DNA of 64,000 nt from positions 1-64,000 of the forward strand of contig CAUDNY010000001.1 of NCBI GenBank assembly GCA_958450865.1, written 5' to 3'. Positions within the stretch are counted from its first letter, which is position 1, and each line of letters opens with the position of its first letter. The position numbers and the translations under genes were made by a program. This DNA comes from an uncultured Collinsella sp. (GTDB taxonomy: Bacteria; Actinomycetota; Coriobacteriia; Coriobacteriales; Coriobacteriaceae). The notes under the pieces are model-generated. The model was not told where the DNA came from. It ran no database searches and saw only the letters and a program-made list of their open reading frames with translations. Positions 41,695 to 49,977 of the stretch are shown here, one piece after another.

Positions 41695-43611
41695 ATGGTC
41701 GCATTCGATCGCAATCCGCAAGACTTCAAGTATCTGCGCCTGCTGTCGAGACAGTTTCCCACCGAGCAATCCGCGTTTACCGAGATCATCAACCTCTCGG
41801 CCATCCTCAACCTGCCCAAAGGCACTGAGCATTTTATGAGCGACGTGCATGGCGAGTACGAAGCCTTTATGCACATCCTCAACAACTGCTCGGGCGTCGT
41901 GCGCGAGCATGTCGACGAAATCTTTGGCGAAACGCTCTCCTTTGACGAGAAGGGCGAGCTGTGCACGCTCATCTACTACCCGCGCGAGAAGATCGAGCTG
42001 GTCCGCAGCCAGCGCGAGGACTCGCCCACCTGGTACAAGACGATACTTGACCAGCTCATCATGGTTGCCCGGTCGCTTTCGAGCCGCTATACGCGCTCCA
42101 AGGTGCGTAAGGCCATCCCACGCGATTACGCCTACATCATCGACGAGTTGTTGCACACGCACCCGGACGAGAACAACTATCGCGTGCGCTATCACGAGCG
42201 CATCGTGGAGTCCATCCTGGAGACCGCAAGCGCCGACGACTTTATCGAGTCGCTTGCCTCGCTCATCAAGCGCCTGGCCGTCGACCACCTGCACCTGGTG
42301 GGCGACATCTTCGACCGCGGTGGCGGCGCGGCCAAGATTATGGACCGCCTGCTCACCTACCATTCACTCGACATCCAGTGGGGCAACCACGACCTGCTGT
42401 GGATGGGCGCTGCGGCCGGTGAGCCCGCCTGCATCGCCACGGTGCTGCGCAACAACCTACGCTACGACAACTACGAGATCCTGGAGAACGACTACGGCAT
42501 CTCGCTGCGTGAGCTTGTCGCCTTTGCCGATGCCACCTACACCGCCGGTGAGTCCATCACCCCGCTGATCAAGGCCATCAACGTGCTGCTCTTTAAGCTC
42601 GAGGGTCAGATTATCCAGCGCCACCCCGAGTTCGACATGACCGACCGCCTGCTACTCGACAAGATCGATCACGACACCGGCACGGTCACGCTCGCCGACG
42701 GCAGCGTATGGCCGCTCACGACCAACGACTTCCCCACCGTCGACCCGGCGGACCCCTATACGCTCACGTCTCAGGAGCAGCACATCATCGACAAGCTCGT
42801 GTCCGAGTTTGTCACCGCCGATCACCTGCATCGCCATATCGATTTCCTCTATTCCCACGGCTCGATGTACAAAGTCGCCAACGGCAACCTGCTCTTCCAC
42901 GGCTGCGTGCCACTCAACGAAGACGGCACCTTTAGCAGCATGAACTGCCTGGGCACCTGGCACGCTGGCCGCGATTATCTTGATTTTTGCGACCACATCG
43001 CCCGCCGCGCCTGGCGCATGGGCGACCGCGACGCCCTCGACTGGATGTGGTACCTGTGGATCGGCTTTAACTCACCCGCCAGCGGACGCCTGGTGCGTAC
43101 CTTTGAGCGCGCCTATATCGCCGATAAGAGCACCTGGGTCGAGCCGATGGACCCGTACTTTACGCTTACCAAGTCGCCCTCGGTCTGCGACGACATCATG
43201 CGCGAGTTTGGCGTCGCGCCCATGGCATGCTCACCGACCGGTCACATCATCAACGGCCACACGCCCGTTAAAACCACCAAGGGCGAGCAGCCCATCCGCG
43301 CCGAGGGCAAGCTGCTGGTCATCGATGGCGGCTTCTGCCGCGCTTACCATCCCAAGACGGGTATCGCCGGCTATACGCTCATCTCGAGCTCGCGCGGCTG
43401 CCGCCTCAAGTCGCACCGGGCCTTTACGACGGTTGCCGAGGCACTCACACGCAACGTGGACATCGAGAGCGAGACCAACCGTTTTGACCAAGCAGACCGT
43501 CGCCGCATGGTGAGCGACACCGATTCCGGAGCCAAGATCCGCAGCCAGATCCAGGACCTGCGCCAGCTGCTCGATGCATATAGAAACGGTGCTATCGAGG
43601 AGCGCGCCTAG
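41695..43611 (+). CDS. fbp: Fructose-1,6-bisphosphatase class III
   Basis: A 638-residue class III (Firmicutes-type) FBPase, a metallophosphatase unrelated to the E. coli enzyme and required for gluconeogenesis. Metal-site motifs: FMSDVHGEYEAF (about 44-55), VGDIFDRGGGA (about 201-211) and WGNHDLLWMG, with NGHTP and DGGFCRAYH further on. Length matches B. subtilis Fbp (~640-670). GGAAGGTGTTTC precedes the ATG. Confidence 0.96.
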   Translation: MVAFDRNPQDFKYLRLLSRQFPTEQSAFTEIINLSAILNLPKGTEHFMSDVHGEYEAFMHILNNCSGVVREHVDEIFGETLSFDEKGELCTLIYYPREKIELVRSQREDSPTWYKTILDQLIMVARSLSSRYTRSKVRKAIPRDYAYIIDELLHTHPDENNYRVRYHERIVESILETASADDFIESLASLIKRLAVDHLHLVGDIFDRGGGAAKIMDRLLTYHSLDIQWGNHDLLWMGAAAGEPACIATVLRNNLRYDNYEILENDYGISLRELVAFADATYTAGESITPLIKAINVLLFKLEGQIIQRHPEFDMTDRLLLDKIDHDTGTVTLADGSVWPLTTNDFPTVDPADPYTLTSQEQHIIDKLVSEFVTADHLHRHIDFLYSHGSMYKVANGNLLFHGCVPLNEDGTFSSMNCLGTWHAGRDYLDFCDHIARRAWRMGDRDALDWMWYLWIGFNSPASGRLVRTFERAYIADKSTWVEPMDPYFTLTKSPSVCDDIMREFGVAPMACSPTGHIINGHTPVKTTKGEQPIRAEGKLLVIDGGFCRAYHPKTGIAGYTLISSSRGCRLKSHRAFTTVAEALTRNVDIESETNRFDQADRRRMVSDTDSGAKIRSQIQDLRQLLDAYRNGAIEERA

Positions 43612-43690
43612 CCCCACCCGCGGGGATTGGCTAAACTGTGCCAAGTTTGTCATCCCCGCGGCGCTTCGGCGCCAGCTTAAGGCAGGTACC

Positions 43691-44086
43691 ATGCAAAAGC
43701 TCCTTGCGCAGATCATGAAATTTGGCGTCGTCGGTGTCATTGCCACGGTTATCGACTTTGGCATTATGAATCTGCTCCACTACGGTCTGGGCCTCAACAT
43801 CCTAATCGCCAACACCAGCGGCTTTATCATCTCACTCATCTTTAACTACCTCGCAAGCATGAAATACGTGTTTGCGCACAAGGAAGGCATGAGCCGCCGT
43901 CGCGAGTTCATTATCTTTGTCGTGCTGTCCGTGATCGGCCTGGCACTCAACGACGGTATCGTGTTGACACTCAACGCTGGCCTGGGACTCGAGGCCAATA
44001 TCGCCAAGATCTGCGCCACCGCGCTTGTCATGGTCTACAACTTTGTGACCCGAAAGATCTTCCTGGAAGGCGATGAGACCAAGTAA
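43691..44086 (+). CDS. GtrA-family membrane protein (copy 1)
   Basis: A 131-residue protein with four membrane segments and the GtrA layout: FGVVGVIATVIDFGIMNLL, FNYLASMKYVFAHKEG and a C-terminal NFVTRKIFLE. GtrA proteins are thought to move or accommodate undecaprenyl-linked sugars for surface glycosylation. An inverted repeat (CCGCGGGGAT at 43619, inverted at 43652) lies between fbp and this gene. A paralogue follows at 44305. Confidence 0.85.
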   Translation: MQKLLAQIMKFGVVGVIATVIDFGIMNLLHYGLGLNILIANTSGFIISLIFNYLASMKYVFAHKEGMSRRREFIIFVVLSVIGLALNDGIVLTLNAGLGLEANIAKICATALVMVYNFVTRKIFLEGDETK

Positions 44087-44304
44087 CTCGCAACCTTACA
44101 GCTTTACAATGCCCACGGATGACGCGCGTCGAGCGCTGTGTTGTTCGTGGGCATTGCTCGTTTACGGGCAAATTTTCAACGTTTGCGGATTAGCTCTTGA
44201 AAATTTGGCGAGTTCGTATAGTTCTTGGCAAAGACCTTACGCTTCCCTTGCAAAAGCTCTAAAGTATCCTCTGCTCGATTCATCAACGCATTGGATGTGA
44301 TTAC

Positions 44305-44712
44305 GTGCGCAAGGCACTGGCACAACCTCATACCAAGCAGTTCCTCAAGTTCGCTGTCGTGGGTCTTATCTCCTTTGGCATCGACTGGGGTATGCTCATT
44401 GCGCTCGTCGAGCTGTTTCACCTCGACTTTTTGATGAGCACCACGGTCTCGTTTACCACGTCCGTCGTGGTCAACTACTGGCTCAGCATGAAGTATGTGT
44501 TCGACCACCGCGAGGGCATGAGCCGCAAGCGCGAGTTCACGATCTTCACCATCCTGTCGGTGATCGGCCTGGGCCTCAACGACCTATACATGTTTGTGGG
44601 CGTCACGTTTTTGAGCATCGGCTACCAGGCCATGAAGGCCATCGCCACGTTCCTTGTCACCTGGTACAACTACTTCAGCCGTCGCTTCTTTCTCGAGGGC
44701 GCACGGTCGTAG
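44305..44712 (+). CDS. GtrA-family membrane protein (copy 2)
   Basis: A 135-residue, four-helix GtrA protein closely similar in layout to copy 1: FLKFAVVGLISFGIDWGML, NYWLSMKYVFDHREGMSRKREF and a C-terminal NYFSRRFFLEG. The start is a GTG at 44305 with a poor ribosome site, so it may be weakly expressed; the gap of 218 bp to copy 1 has no gene. Tandem duplication with divergence is likely. A strong terminator follows. Confidence 0.82.
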   Translation: MRKALAQPHTKQFLKFAVVGLISFGIDWGMLIALVELFHLDFLMSTTVSFTTSVVVNYWLSMKYVFDHREGMSRKREFTIFTILSVIGLGLNDLYMFVGVTFLSIGYQAMKAIATFLVTWYNYFSRRFFLEGARS

Positions 44713-44738
44713 TCGATTCGCTATTTGCTTGAATGTAT

Positions 44739-44773
44739 AACCGGTTGGAATTCCCATTCCAACCGGTTTTTTT
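44739..44773 (+). terminator. Terminator after the GtrA genes
   Basis: 13-bp perfect stem AACCGGTTGGAAT/ATTCCAACCGGTT with a 4-nt loop, then a run of T. Confidence 0.9.
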
Positions 44774-44811
44774 GTTTGCCGAAAGACCCGGCGACCCAGT
44801 CCCATTCACTT

Positions 44812-44850
44812 GAAAAACGGGCGGCCCGGATGTCTGTCCGAACCGCCCGT
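44812..44850 (-). terminator. Terminator of the DUF4430 operon
   Basis: On the minus strand ACGGGCGG...CCGCCCGT encloses further pairing (CGGAC/ATCCG) and ends in TTTTTC, 22 bp after the stop codon. Confidence 0.85.
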
Positions 44851-44872
44851 CTGGCGCGCTATGTCGAAGCCT

Positions 44873-45760
44873 CTAGCCTGTAACGTAATACCAGACCACG
44901 CTGTCGCCGTTGGAGAGAACGTAGTTGCTGCAGGCCGTCATGGGCGTTGTGCCGTTGACGGAGTACATCCAGCCGCTCGTGCCGGCGTACTGTTTCTCGG
45001 CCAAACCACCAATCGCGGAGACATACGTGCCGTACGACGAGCCATGTGCGTTGACGGAAAGGCCCAGCGCACACAGGGCATCGTAAACGGTGGCGCCTTC
45101 GTTAAAGGTAAAGGTGCCGCCAGAAGACACAGGATTGCCCACGGCGCTCGATGTGACCGAAACCGTCACCGTAACGTAGTTGGACTCCTGCGAGCCGCCC
45201 TGGCCGCCCGAGGGAGCGCTTCCGCCATTAGAGCTGGAGGCTCCATCAGACGACTGACCGCCGCCCGAAGAAGCACCACCAGACACATTGGAAGTATCGC
45301 CGGCTCCCGTATTCTGGGCAGCGGATTTATCTCCAGACTTCTTGCTATCCGAGCTTTTATTCGATTCCTTGTCCGAAGACTCGGAATCGTCCTTGGCGTC
45401 GTTCGAACCCTTGGACTCGTCTTTTGCATCATTCGATGACTTGGAGCTCTCGGAACTGGCCTCGCCCGAAGTCGTAGTCGAGCCAGACGCCTTGGTGTCC
45501 TTGGTGACGACGCTCTCCCCCGTCACGGTCTGAATGATCCAGTCGATGGACCAGGCGCCGCTCTCGGAAGGATGGACGAAGCCCAGCGAGACGACGATCA
45601 GAATGGCGCACGCGGCAGTCAGAACGCCAAGGAGCGCTTTACGCCGTGGGGCGGACGCCGCCGAAGCGGCGCCCTTTTGCTTTGCATCATCAAGCTGGAT
45701 AAACGAGGAATCTGGTTGCTTGGGGTCAGCGTCCTTGGATTTATTGGACACAGCCCTCAC
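44873..45760 (-). CDS. Membrane-anchored DUF4430 (transcobalamin C-terminal-like) protein
   Basis: About 295 residues. A short basic N-terminus is followed by one membrane segment (about 43-64, LGVLTAACAILIVVSLGFV), a long Ser/Asp/Lys/Gly-rich spacer (about 95-195), and a C-terminal DUF4430 domain (about 205-295) with GATVYDALCALGLSV, YGTYVSAIGGL, SGWMYSVNG and GDSVVWYYV. The family is related to the C-terminal domain of human intrinsic factor and transcobalamin. It starts with a GTG immediately after the stop of the larger DUF4430 gene (a GTG at 45751 is the alternative) and is co-transcribed under the same cobalamin riboswitch. Corrinoid binding is inference. Confidence 0.85.
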   Translation of the reverse strand: MRAVSNKSKDADPKQPDSSFIQLDDAKQKGAASAASAPRRKALLGVLTAACAILIVVSLGFVHPSESGAWSIDWIIQTVTGESVVTKDTKASGSTTTSGEASSESSKSSNDAKDESKGSNDAKDDSESSDKESNKSSDSKKSGDKSAAQNTGAGDTSNVSGGASSGGGQSSDGASSSNGGSAPSGGQGGSQESNYVTVTVSVTSSAVGNPVSSGGTFTFNEGATVYDALCALGLSVNAHGSSYGTYVSAIGGLAEKQYAGTSGWMYSVNGTTPMTACSNYVLSNGDSVVWYYVTG

Positions 45761-48700
45761 CTACCGACGTTTGGTGAACACGAACACGCCGACGATGGCG
45801 AGACCGATGACGCCGGCGGCAACGCCAACAATGGCGAGCGGGTTGGTGCCAGTCTCCTGCTCGGAAGCACTAGAGGACTTCTTAGCAGTGGTCGTGGAAG
45901 CAGCACCCGTATCAGACTTGGAATCGGACTTCTTGTCGGACTTGTTGTCCTTCTTGTCAGACTTCTTGTCAGACTTCTTCTCGTCCTTCTTATCGGACTT
46001 ATCGGTGTCCTTCTTGTCGGACTTGTTGTCCTTGGTCTCGGTCTTGGTCGACACCGTCGTCTTGGTCGTCGGCTTATGACCCGGGGCGATAGCGCCGCCG
46101 GCCTGCTGGCCCTTCGTGCCGAAGCCGGAACCCGTGCCCGTGCCAGCACCGGAACCGTTGCCAGCGCCACCGTTGCCACCATTAGTGCCAGAACCGCCAT
46201 TGCCGCCAGGGTTAACGGCATTCTTGGTCCACTTGGCATACAGTGTCAGATCGGCCGTCACCGGCGTACTGAAGTCATACGCCTGCGTGCAAGCCTCATC
46301 GGTGAACCAACCGCCGAAAGTGTAGCCATCGCGCGTCGGATCGGCCGGCTTGACCAGCTTGCCGTCGGCCGTAGCAACGAACTTAGTGTCGCAAGCAGAC
46401 CCGCCGTTGGAATTAAAGGCAACCGTCCAAGACTCGACAGCCCCCAGCTTGAACAGAGTACCCGAATCATTGATGTAGTACAGGTTGCCAGATGCATCGG
46501 CAATGACCGGAGAGTCGCAGTGCTGGTAATGGCCAGCCGCATCATAAATCTGCGTCGCCTCTGCATCGCCGAGCGTATAGCGATACACGCCACCACCAGC
46601 AGAGTAGTTGACGTAATCCTTGCCATCCGCGCTGTTAACGGTGAAGTACACATAGGTCTTGCCGCCCTGAACACTCACCAGCGGAGTAGCAGCAATACCG
46701 TTAAATCCGGCCGGCAGTTCTTTACCGTCAGCAGCGGTGACCATCGTGGTCTTACCGGTCTTCAGATTATAGAGAGCCAGAGCAGAGCCAGTAGCCGTCT
46801 GCCCACCGACAATCAAGTTGTCGCCAGAGACCGCCGGGGAGCTCATGTTATTCGTAAGACCCAGGTCGACCGTCTTCTGCTCGCTTAGTACGCCCTTCGC
46901 CGAAAGCGAAATCACATGGAGCTTTCCATCGTGCGTCATCTGATAGAAGGTCGAACCATTGAACGGATCGGCGACACAGTCGGCGTTCGCGAGAGCGCCG
47001 AGCTTCATAGTCGAAACGACATCGCCCGTCGTCTTATCAATGCACTTAAGCGTGCCCGCGCTCGTAGGAACAATGGCGTACTTATCCGTCAGCGCAGCAC
47101 CAGTCCAGTAATAGCCCTCGGCAGGGTCGATGTTCCGCCAAGAAACTTCGCCCGTGGCAATCTTAATGCGCGCAAAGGAGCCGTTGCCGTAGGTCGCGTT
47201 GTAATTCTCGTCATACGAAATATCGACCGAGCCTACATAGACGTACTCGCCGTCCGAAACGACGGTGCAGGAGCTCTGCGTCAAGTCCGTCAAACCAGGC
47301 GTCAGCCATTTGCAGATCAGCTTGTCTGCAGTAATCGCCTGGACCGCACCGCCGTTGAGCGGAACGATGATAAGACCATTGGTATAGATCGGACGAGAGG
47401 TATAGCTCACCTTGGAGGCAAGCGGCGCAGAGGCAACCTTTTTGCCCGTGGACGAATCGATCTTAATGAGCTCGTTCTCGGTCGCGATGTACACAAAGCC
47501 GTTAGCGATGACAGGCTCGCTGCAGTTGGCATACTGCTGGCCAGACTCGGCCTTCCAATCGAAGGCCCACTTAAGACCAGCGGCCTGCGCAGGCGTCTTG
47601 GCATCCGTTACGGTCGAACCGTTGCCACTGTTGCCGTAGCCGGCCCACTCGGCATCCCAATCAGGAGTCGTCGCACTCGGGTCCACGACAATCTTGTCGG
47701 GATCGGGCATGGGCGATTTATCAGTTGTATAGGCAAGCGTAACCTTATCGCCGCTCTTGAGCGTAATCTGATTGGCGCAGAGTAAGGAGGGCTCTCCATT
47801 GATATACAGATGCCAGTATTTATTGGTCGCACCATCATAGCCGTACGTCTTGCCTCCGAACGGCGAGTCGATGGAATTGAGGAACCAGTACTCACCGCTC
47901 TGGGAGCCGCTGTACGTAACGCCCTTTGCCTTCAGAACCGCTTCGATAAGGTTCTGGGCCGTAGAGCCTTCGGGCAGAGAAACATTGCTTGCCGAGCCCC
48001 AGCGAGTATTGTTGCCGTTGGCATCGGGACCGATAACATCGACGGACCCAAGAACCTGACCGGGGAGGGCATCGGCGTCAGCACCATACATAAAGGTGAC
48101 GGCGTCACCCTCCTGGAGCTTGTAGGCACCGGCGCCAACGTCGGCGAACTTGCCATTTACGTAGAAGCGCCAATAGCTATTAGTCGCAGCATCCCAGCCA
48201 TAGGACTTACCATCGAACGGCGAAGTAATGCCGTTGAGGAACCAGCCCCAAGGCGATTCGCCAGCATCGAGAGTAAGGCCGGTCTGCTCAAGGAGATCCT
48301 TGGCAGTAGAGCCTGCCTTGAGACTCGCCTGGCCCGTCGAGGCCCAAACCTGCTGCTTGCCGTCCTTGCCCTTACCGAGGACCTGAACGGAAGCATGGAC
48401 GGAATCAGAGGGCAACTGGTCGCCCCAGCCACCGTAGAACCACGTAACGGTATCGCCAGCATGAATGGTGACATTGTCTGCCGTGAAGTCGCTCGACTTG
48501 CCGTTGATGAACAGCTGCCAATAGGTCGAATAATCGAGCGGCGTACCCAGCTCAACGCCGTTGTACTTAAGGCTCAGAATGAAGGAGCCCGCAGCAACGG
48601 CGTCGATGTCATTCGCCTCGAGCGCGACCTTCGTAAGGTCAAGTGCGCTCGAGCCGGACGTCACCACATACTGCGCGTTATCGACCCAAGTCTGAGTCTT

Positions 48701-49630
48701 GCCCTGGGCATCGCGACCAATGACGGTCACATTTGCGGCAAGCTGGTCCTTAACGACAGGGGACGAGCTACCAGCCGTATAGGCAAACTCAATCTTCTGC
48801 CCCTGGGTGAGCTTGACGCTGCTCGCGCCAACCGAGGAAGACGCGCCATCGACAAACAGCTGCCAGAAGGCATAAGTCGTCGGATCGTAGGCAAGCGTGC
48901 GGCCATCGCTCGGGGATGTGATGCTTTTGAGGTAGAACCCGTATGCCGTGTTCGGATCGTAGTCCGCCTTGAAGCCCGTCTTCTCCTGCAGCTTAATGAA
49001 GGCATCCGCAGCCGTCGCGCCCTCGTCGAGCTTGAGCTGCGTAGGTGCCACCCAGGTCTGAGCCTTGCCGTCGGCATCGGTGCCGATAATCGAGAACGAG
49101 ACCTCGACTTGCTTCTTGGCGACATCGCCGGTTTCTGTCGGGCTCTCCGTCTGGACGGCAGCCACGGCGGCAGATCCTGCTTGGCCAGCGGATGCCGTCG
49201 AAGACTGCTCGCTCGCGGTAGGGTTCTCCCCCGTCGCCGAGCCCTCGTCGCCAGTTGCCGCCTCTGTTGTGGCGGCACTAGCTGCAGGCGCGCCCTCGGA
49301 ATCCGAAACCTCGGCGCCGCTCTGCTCAGCGGCACCGCCCGCAAGCGCTGCGTCCTCACTCGGCGTCGCAGCCTGAGCCACAGCCTCGGCAATGCCCTCG
49401 GCGCCCTCGGCCCACAGCTGAGCCGGCGTGGTGCCAAAGGCCATCGCGAAGGCCAGGAATGCCACCAGACCGCGCTTAGCTACACCGCGTGCAATCGCGC
49501 CACGGCGATGCAACGAGGCGCACTCACGCTCGTCCTCAAACATATCCATTTGTCCCCCATTGTCTGTACTTGGAGCGTTGCCTTGAGGCTGCCCCACGTC
49601 ATCGCGCATGTTGCGCTCGAGTTCCCCCAT
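45761..49630 (-). CDS. Large secreted surface protein with four DUF4430 repeats and a beta-propeller
   Basis: About 1289 residues. Signal peptide near 50-75 (GLVAFLAFAMAFGTTPAQLWA), Ala/Ser/Glu-rich linker to about 175, then four DUF4430-type repeats (about 176-295, 298-405, 410-515, 518-625), each with a YW-x-LY-hNG core (FWQLFVDG, YWQLFING, YWRFYVNG, YWHLYING). A PQQ/WD-like propeller follows (about 650-1055), then an InlB-type repeat (YTFGGWFTDEACTQAYDF), a Lys/Asp/Ser wall-spanning tail and a membrane anchor ending FTKRR. No clear LPXTG; QETGTN before the anchor is a possible variant. An upstream cobalamin riboswitch suggests corrinoid capture at the surface. Starts at 49693 and 49549 are alternatives. 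Confidence 0.85.
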   Translation of the reverse strand: MGELERNMRDDVGQPQGNAPSTDNGGQMDMFEDERECASLHRRGAIARGVAKRGLVAFLAFAMAFGTTPAQLWAEGAEGIAEAVAQAATPSEDAALAGGAAEQSGAEVSDSEGAPAASAATTEAATGDEGSATGENPTASEQSSTASAGQAGSAAVAAVQTESPTETGDVAKKQVEVSFSIIGTDADGKAQTWVAPTQLKLDEGATAADAFIKLQEKTGFKADYDPNTAYGFYLKSITSPSDGRTLAYDPTTYAFWQLFVDGASSSVGASSVKLTQGQKIEFAYTAGSSSPVVKDQLAANVTVIGRDAQGKTQTWVDNAQYVVTSGSSALDLTKVALEANDIDAVAAGSFILSLKYNGVELGTPLDYSTYWQLFINGKSSDFTADNVTIHAGDTVTWFYGGWGDQLPSDSVHASVQVLGKGKDGKQQVWASTGQASLKAGSTAKDLLEQTGLTLDAGESPWGWFLNGITSPFDGKSYGWDAATNSYWRFYVNGKFADVGAGAYKLQEGDAVTFMYGADADALPGQVLGSVDVIGPDANGNNTRWGSASNVSLPEGSTAQNLIEAVLKAKGVTYSGSQSGEYWFLNSIDSPFGGKTYGYDGATNKYWHLYINGEPSLLCANQITLKSGDKVTLAYTTDKSPMPDPDKIVVDPSATTPDWDAEWAGYGNSGNGSTVTDAKTPAQAAGLKWAFDWKAESGQQYANCSEPVIANGFVYIATENELIKIDSSTGKKVASAPLASKVSYTSRPIYTNGLIIVPLNGGAVQAITADKLICKWLTPGLTDLTQSSCTVVSDGEYVYVGSVDISYDENYNATYGNGSFARIKIATGEVSWRNIDPAEGYYWTGAALTDKYAIVPTSAGTLKCIDKTTGDVVSTMKLGALANADCVADPFNGSTFYQMTHDGKLHVISLSAKGVLSEQKTVDLGLTNNMSSPAVSGDNLIVGGQTATGSALALYNLKTGKTTMVTAADGKELPAGFNGIAATPLVSVQGGKTYVYFTVNSADGKDYVNYSAGGGVYRYTLGDAEATQIYDAAGHYQHCDSPVIADASGNLYYINDSGTLFKLGAVESWTVAFNSNGGSACDTKFVATADGKLVKPADPTRDGYTFGGWFTDEACTQAYDFSTPVTADLTLYAKWTKNAVNPGGNGGSGTNGGNGGAGNGSGAGTGTGSGFGTKGQQAGGAIAPGHKPTTKTTVSTKTETKDNKSDKKDTDKSDKKDEKKSDKKSDKKDNKSDKKSDSKSDTGAASTTTAKKSSSASEQETGTNPLAIVGVAAGVIGLAIVGVFVFTKRR

Positions 49631-49693
49631 CGGGGTCCCCCTTCCCTCCAGAGCCCTATGCACGCCGGCGGCATACGCCGCAGCCGCATGCAA

Positions 49694-49864
49694 GATGGGA
49701 GGCGATCCGACTTAACCTTAACGACTCGGGCACGTCGTCCGATCTGCGACGCGAACATCCCGAGCCAAGAGGAATTACGGTTACTGGTACAGCCGGGGAC
49801 TTGCACCCCGATTCTCCCAAACGCGCAGGAAAACCGCGCATTCGTGCGTCTCCGCACCACCATC
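49694..49864 (-). promoter_or_regulatory. Cobalamin riboswitch upstream of the DUF4430 operon
   Basis: Read on the minus strand, it has the AdoCbl-riboswitch landmarks in order: a GCGCGGTT-containing 5' part, TTTGGGAGAATC, GGTGCAAGTCCCCGGC, CCAGTAACCGTAA (the B12-box region), a variable hairpin arm with CTCGGG/CCCGAG, and a 3' end AGTCGGATCGCCTCCC, where GATGG at the 5' end pairs with CCATC to close P1. The 3' end lies 63 nt before the chosen start codon, so control could be by masking the ribosome site or by termination. B12 would be expected to switch the operon off. Confidence 0.88.
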
Positions 49865-49977
49865 TATGCCATCGATTATTACCGTCAGTATGGTATCACG
49901 CAAAAGGGCCTCGCACGCAGGCGAAGCCCAAGGTAAAAGCTATTATTTGCGATAGGAAAATACGGTGACCGCAGCCC

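Noticed and set aside
45761..49630. Canonical LPXTG sortase signal on the large DUF4430 protein
   Set aside because: No LPXTG is visible; only QETGTN before the anchor, so covalent wall attachment is not claimed.
49694..49864. Possible tRNA gene, because of the GGTGCAAGTCCCC segment
   Set aside because: No acceptor stem, anticodon arm or TTC loop; the order of motifs matches a cobalamin riboswitch instead.
47810..49936. 708-codon plus-strand frame opposite the large DUF4430 gene and the riboswitch
   Set aside because: It runs through both a multi-domain coding region and the riboswitch on the other strand, and its product has no recognisable features.
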